Assembly: GCF_001281405.1 (NCBI RefSeq)
Contig: NZ_CP010401.1
Coordinates: forward strand, 1,326,001 to 1,390,000
Direction of reading: 5' to 3'
From: Bartonella ancashensis
GTDB taxonomy: Bacteria > Pseudomonadota > Alphaproteobacteria > Rhizobiales > Rhizobiaceae
DNA: 64,000 nucleotides
Below, one piece after another: positions 60,829 through 64,000 of the stretch; within the stretch, counting starts at the first letter, position 1; each line of letters begins with the position of its first letter. Position numbers and translations under genes: made by a program. Below the pieces are notes generated by a model, which did no database searches, was not told the DNA's origin, and saw only the letters and a list, made by a program, of their open reading frames with translations.

Positions 60829-61203
60829 TTATCGATTAGGAGTAATATAACCCTCAGCCTTTAAAATATTAAATATACCGGCTACAAACCCAAGGAAAAG
60901 AAAAAACACCAAGCCCCATGGGGGAAAACCGACCAATCCATCAAACCCCAATCCTAGAACAACACCAACAATAACGCTTGCCAAAAACTCACTAGATAAC
61001 TTAACGGCATATGCCACTCTATTTTTTCCTTCTTTATCGCCGTCTTCACCCCCCTGCTTCCCAGACACCCGCTTACGCATCAAAGCCGACTCTAAGTCTT
61101 TACTGCGGCAATCTAAATCCCCAAAAAGAGAAGACACTTCTCTTTCCCGTTTCTTGAGCCTCTCCTCTAACATGACGAACTCACCGTCCCGTACCACAGC
61201 CAC
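60829..61203 (-). CDS. atpI: ATP synthase protein AtpI
   Basis: AtpI is a small membrane protein that helps assemble the c-ring and may handle Mg2+. The 124-residue protein has a charged N-terminal half and two helices (about 68-88 and 93-112; 'FLASVIVGVVLGLGFDGLVG', 'GLVFFLFLGFVAGIFNIL'). It is the first gene of the F0 operon, 65 bases before atpB. The long N-terminal cytoplasmic part is usual in this order. Confidence 0.88.
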   Translation of the reverse strand: MAVVRDGEFVMLEERLKKREREVSSLFGDLDCRSKDLESALMRKRVSGKQGGEDGDKEGKNRVAYAVKLSSEFLASVIVGVVLGLGFDGLVGFPPWGLVFFLFLGFVAGIFNILKAEGYITPNR

Positions 61204-61519
61204 TCAGCTCCTCAATCAAAAAAGAAAAACCGAAATTATCTCTAAGACCCAGATAGCAACATATTGTTACTTAACTTATTCGTCAAGTTTTCAAAAGAAC
61301 CTACCACAAAGATTTTCATTAACATACAAAACAACCACCACTTTCACTACATGCCCCACATGTACATCAACTAACCTATACCTCATAATCAGCCTAATAA
61401 ATATGGCAAATCTTAAATATTTCCCCGCACATTTTGAGTTTGGATCATTCTAAAATCAGCTAAATCTATTTCAAACTATGCACTATAAGCCATTATTCCA
61501 AAATAATTAAAAAGAATCA
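61204..61519. other. Promoter region of the F0 operon
   Basis: The 316 bases separate atpI from the end of der, both on the minus strand. A promoter is seen at 61258-61286. I see no gene and no clear terminator for der. Confidence 0.55.
61258..61286 (-). promoter_or_regulatory. Predicted atpI operon promoter (TTGACG-17-TATGTT)
   Basis: On the minus strand TTGACG (61281-61286) is followed after exactly 17 bases by TATGTT (61258-61263). Matches to consensus are five of six and four of six. It lies about 55 bases before the atpI start and would serve the whole F0 operon. Confidence 0.55.
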
Positions 61520-62935
61520 TCACTTCTTAACGCCTTTTACAAAAGGATTATCTGATGTTCTCAGTGATAACCGAATAGGTATACCTGGCATATCAAACGC
61601 ATCACGTAATCCATTTGAAAGATACCGCAAATATGACTGAGGCATTACCTTTGCCTGTGAACAAGAAATCATAAATTCAGGAGGTCGTGTCTTAATCTGT
61701 GTGATATATTTAATCTTCAATCTACGGCCAGAAATTGCCGGAGGAGGATGATGTGCTGTAACTTTTTCAAGCCAACGATTAAGCTTTCCTGTAGAAATAC
61801 GACGATTCCATATCCGATGAATCATAATGACATTTTCCATGAGTTTATCAATTCCTCGACCATACTGGCCAGATACAGGAATAGCTCTCAAGCCCTGAAC
61901 TTGAGGAAGAAGGTGCTCACATTTTCTGTGAAAATCAGCTAGTGTCTCTTGGCTATTTTCAATGAGATCCCATTTGTTAAATGCAAGGATGGGAATACGC
62001 CCTTCACGAATCACAAGATCAACAATTTGCAAATCTTGCTTTTCAAAGGGTTTTGTTGAATCAAAAACAATTACAACGACCTCTGCGAAACGAATTGCGC
62101 GTAAACTGTCCATCACAGAAATTTTTTCTAATTTTTCTTGAATTTTTGATTTTCGACGCAAACCTGCAGTATCAAAAAGCTTTATATGACGATCATGCCA
62201 TTCCCAATCTATAGAAATAGAATCACGTGTAATACCAGCCTCAGATCCTGTCAGTAGGCGCTCGTACCCCAACATACTGTTTATGAGTGTAGATTTCCCT
62301 GTATTAGGACGACCTGAAATCGCAATTCGAATGGGCTTTTTTTCATCATAAACGACATCATCTCCCTCTAAATCACCATTATCAACGAATGCAGAAGATG
62401 TAGCAGCCTGTTCTTCTTTTCTCACAAAAAAAGCTTTGTCCTTTCCAACAGCACCAACAATCGCATCACGAAGATCTGAAAGACCTAAACCATGCTCAGC
62501 AGATATCAAACAAGGCTCACCTAGTCCTAATGACCATGCTTCATACCCTCTCTCCATCACTGTTCTTGATTCAGATTTATTAACCACAAGAACAACTGGC
62601 TTCCCTGATTTACGAACCAATGAAGAAAAAATTAAATCACTTGATATTATGCCACTCCTTGCATCAAGAACAAATAAAATGAGATCCGCTTCATCAATAG
62701 CAGTCTTAGTTTGAAAACGCATACGCCCCTCAAGTGTATGATCTTCCGCTTCTTCCAAACCAGCTGTATCAACTACATCGAAATAAACATCCTGCAACCT
62801 TGCTGCGTGAACACGCTTATCACGCGTCACACCTGGCTCGTCAGCAACCAATGCCAACTTTTTTCCGACCAACCGGTTAAACAGGGTTGATTTTCCAACA
62901 TTAGGACGCCCCACTATAGCAACGGTAAAACTCAT
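61520..62935 (-). CDS. der: Ribosome assembly GTPase Der (EngA)
   Basis: Der is a double-GTPase needed for 50S subunit assembly. The start at 62935 gives 471 residues beginning '[17 protein letters not shown]'; the frame to 62980 overlaps the upstream gene. G domain 1 has 'GRPNVGKST', 'DTAGLEEAE' and 'NKSE'. G domain 2 has '[10 protein letters not shown]', '[10 protein letters not shown]' and 'NKWD'. The KH-like C-terminal domain follows ('[14 protein letters not shown]'). The start lies four bases after the stop of the TPR gene, so the two are co-transcribed. Confidence 0.96.
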   Translation of the reverse strand: MSFTVAIVGRPNVGKSTLFNRLVGKKLALVADEPGVTRDKRVHAARLQDVYFDVVDTAGLEEAEDHTLEGRMRFQTKTAIDEADLILFVLDARSGIISSDLIFSSLVRKSGKPVVLVVNKSESRTVMERGYEAWSLGLGEPCLISAEHGLGLSDLRDAIVGAVGKDKAFFVRKEEQAATSSAFVDNGDLEGDDVVYDEKKPIRIAISGRPNTGKSTLINSMLGYERLLTGSEAGITRDSISIDWEWHDRHIKLFDTAGLRRKSKIQEKLEKISVMDSLRAIRFAEVVVIVFDSTKPFEKQDLQIVDLVIREGRIPILAFNKWDLIENSQETLADFHRKCEHLLPQVQGLRAIPVSGQYGRGIDKLMENVIMIHRIWNRRISTGKLNRWLEKVTAHHPPPAISGRRLKIKYITQIKTRPPEFMISCSQAKVMPQSYLRYLSNGLRDAFDMPGIPIRLSLRTSDNPFVKGVKK

Positions 62936-62939
62936 AAAT

Positions 62940-63611
62940 CTACCTTTTATTTGTCTTTCCCGTAGCTTGAATAAGCTCAAGCATCACCTTTGCCCGATCG
63001 GTTATCCCTAACCCCAACAAACTCTCTTCAGCATTCTTTTGAAAATAGTAAGCAGCTTCATCCATTTTAGCTGCTTTATAAGCAGCCAAACCTAATGCTT
63101 CTCTGGCAGACATTCGCATAGGATCAATATCATTTGCCATATCTTTCACGCGCTTTTCAACATCATCCAGTGTTCCTGTATCAACTAAAATATACGCAGC
63201 CCGAACCTTTGCAACTTTCTGTAAAAGTAGTGGTGCTTTTTTATGAGATGCAACTGCGTCAAATAGCTTCACTGCTTGAGCATCATCACCTCTTTCACTC
63301 ATCAAAGAAGCCTCACGCAAACGAGCAAGAAAAGGATAACCTCCCAGATTAGAGGCCTTAACATTTTCTAATTGCTGCATTGCCTCACCAAAATGATGTT
63401 CCTCTATCAGCTCAATACTCTTCATGAACGCATCGCTAATTGCATTTTCTTTATTCAATTTTCTATGAGAAAAAATTTGATAAGCAACTATTGTCAAGAC
63501 AAACATAACTAATGCAACAATAATGAAAACACCATAGCGTTTCCAAAAAGTGTAGATCTTCTCTTGACGGAGCTCTTCATTAACCTCGCGAACAAAACTG
63601 TCGTACAGCAT
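62940..63611 (-). CDS. YfgM-like TPR membrane protein
   Basis: The protein is anchored in the inner membrane with a TPR-containing periplasmic domain, as in YfgM, an ancillary partner of SecYEG. The ATG at 63611 gives the family opening '[17 protein letters not shown]', then a membrane helix (about 24-46), then the TPR-like domain ('[21 protein letters not shown]', '[19 protein letters not shown]', shortened). It is 223 residues. It precedes der, as in many Hyphomicrobiales. The exact role here is unproven. Confidence 0.82.
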   Translation of the reverse strand: MLYDSFVREVNEELRQEKIYTFWKRYGVFIIVALVMFVLTIVAYQIFSHRKLNKENAISDAFMKSIELIEEHHFGEAMQQLENVKASNLGGYPFLARLREASLMSERGDDAQAVKLFDAVASHKKAPLLLQKVAKVRAAYILVDTGTLDDVEKRVKDMANDIDPMRMSAREALGLAAYKAAKMDEAAYYFQKNAEESLLGLGITDRAKVMLELIQATGKTNKR

Positions 63612-64000
63612 ATATTCTATCCTCAGAAAAAATTTCAATGACTGCGCTTTTACGTGTAAATGGGTAAAAACGGTACCTCCACAAACTAAAAATCCTCAAA
63701 TTAAAGGGACCGATCTGTAACAAATTCACACTTTTAATCTTCTCAACATACTAGCTTATCACCCGTTCAACAAGAGTAAATGGTCCCTTCAATAATCTAG
63801 ATAATTAAGTAAAAATATATGATTTCAAAATGCAACAAGCGTAAACACCTAAGGCTTGCGTAAAAACAGCAGAAACCATAAGGGCACAAAAGTTAATACA
63901 CCAGCATTTTCAAAACACCTATTATAAAGTAATAAAAATATTAGTGATTTTAACCATACTCATTTTATGTTGCTATTATCGCTTACTTAAATGATAAATT
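63612..64000. other. Leader/intergenic region at the window edge
   Basis: The 389 bases upstream of the YfgM-like gene hold its promoter and a widely spaced inverted repeat (AAGGGACC at 63704-63711, GGTCCCTT at 63782-63789). I see no gene. The sequence runs off the window. Confidence 0.5.

Overview
The window looks like a chromosomal core segment of a Bartonella species (Alphaproteobacteria, Hyphomicrobiales). The DNA is AT-rich and has unusually long, featureless intergenic gaps. The gene set and order are those of Brucella and rhizobia after reduction: DegP next to ccmEFH, DUF5330-sufE-mucR, ccrM, an IalB-family protein, the atpIBEF'F operon, DUF6101 and TlyA-Dxs-XseB. The species cannot be fixed from the sequence alone. 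I see no prophage, insertion sequence, CRISPR array, toxin-antitoxin pair, secretion system or other island.

Layout. 0-7.4 kb (minus strand): response regulator, DegP protease, cytochrome c maturation genes ccmH, ccmF, ccmE and a ccmI lacking its N-terminal half, then a peptidoglycan-binding membrane protein. 8.1-13.2 kb: DUF5330 protein, SufE, the MucR regulator, an S9 oligopeptidase, iron superoxide dismutase and tRNA-Gln(TTG). 13.8-21.3 kb: pyruvate phosphate dikinase, DsbA-like oxidoreductase, DciA-like protein, MutY, the cell-cycle methylase CcrM and a HAD phosphatase. 21.7-28.5 kb: M16 peptidase, a large degenerate GGDEF/EAL protein, YqgE, a DsbD-like periplasmic protein and RNase HI. 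28.9-33.6 kb: IspH, heme O synthase CtaB with a frameshifted C-terminus, an IalB-family protein and TldD. 33.6-44.9 kb: two RNA methyltransferases, Dxs, XseB, RibB, FabI, a J-domain protein, PdxH, UbiA and PurD. 45.3-52.1 kb: DUF6101 protein, FAD-linked oxidase, TsaC/Sua5, RNase HII, IspE, S49 peptidase and a TrmN6-like methyltransferase. 52.3-58.4 kb: polyprenyl diphosphate synthase, a TPR protein, GlyQ and GlyS. 58.5-63.6 kb: the ATP synthase F0 operon, the GTPase Der and a TPR membrane protein.

How the genes fit together. Isoprenoid supply (Dxs, IspE, IspH, polyprenyl synthase) feeds quinone and heme prenylation (UbiA, CtaB). Envelope proteostasis is served by DegP, DsbA, the DsbD-like protein and the S49 peptidase. 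Global control is represented by MucR and CcrM.

The most informative signals are of genome reduction. ctaB has a one-base homopolymer frameshift whose correction restores the family C-terminus. ctaB also stands alone where relatives carry a cytochrome aa3 oxidase cluster. The expected positions of thrB, thrC, aroC and smc hold short non-coding gaps. ccmI is cut to its TPR half. The GGDEF/EAL protein and the C-terminal half of RibB have lost catalytic residues. I did not find a convincing new system.
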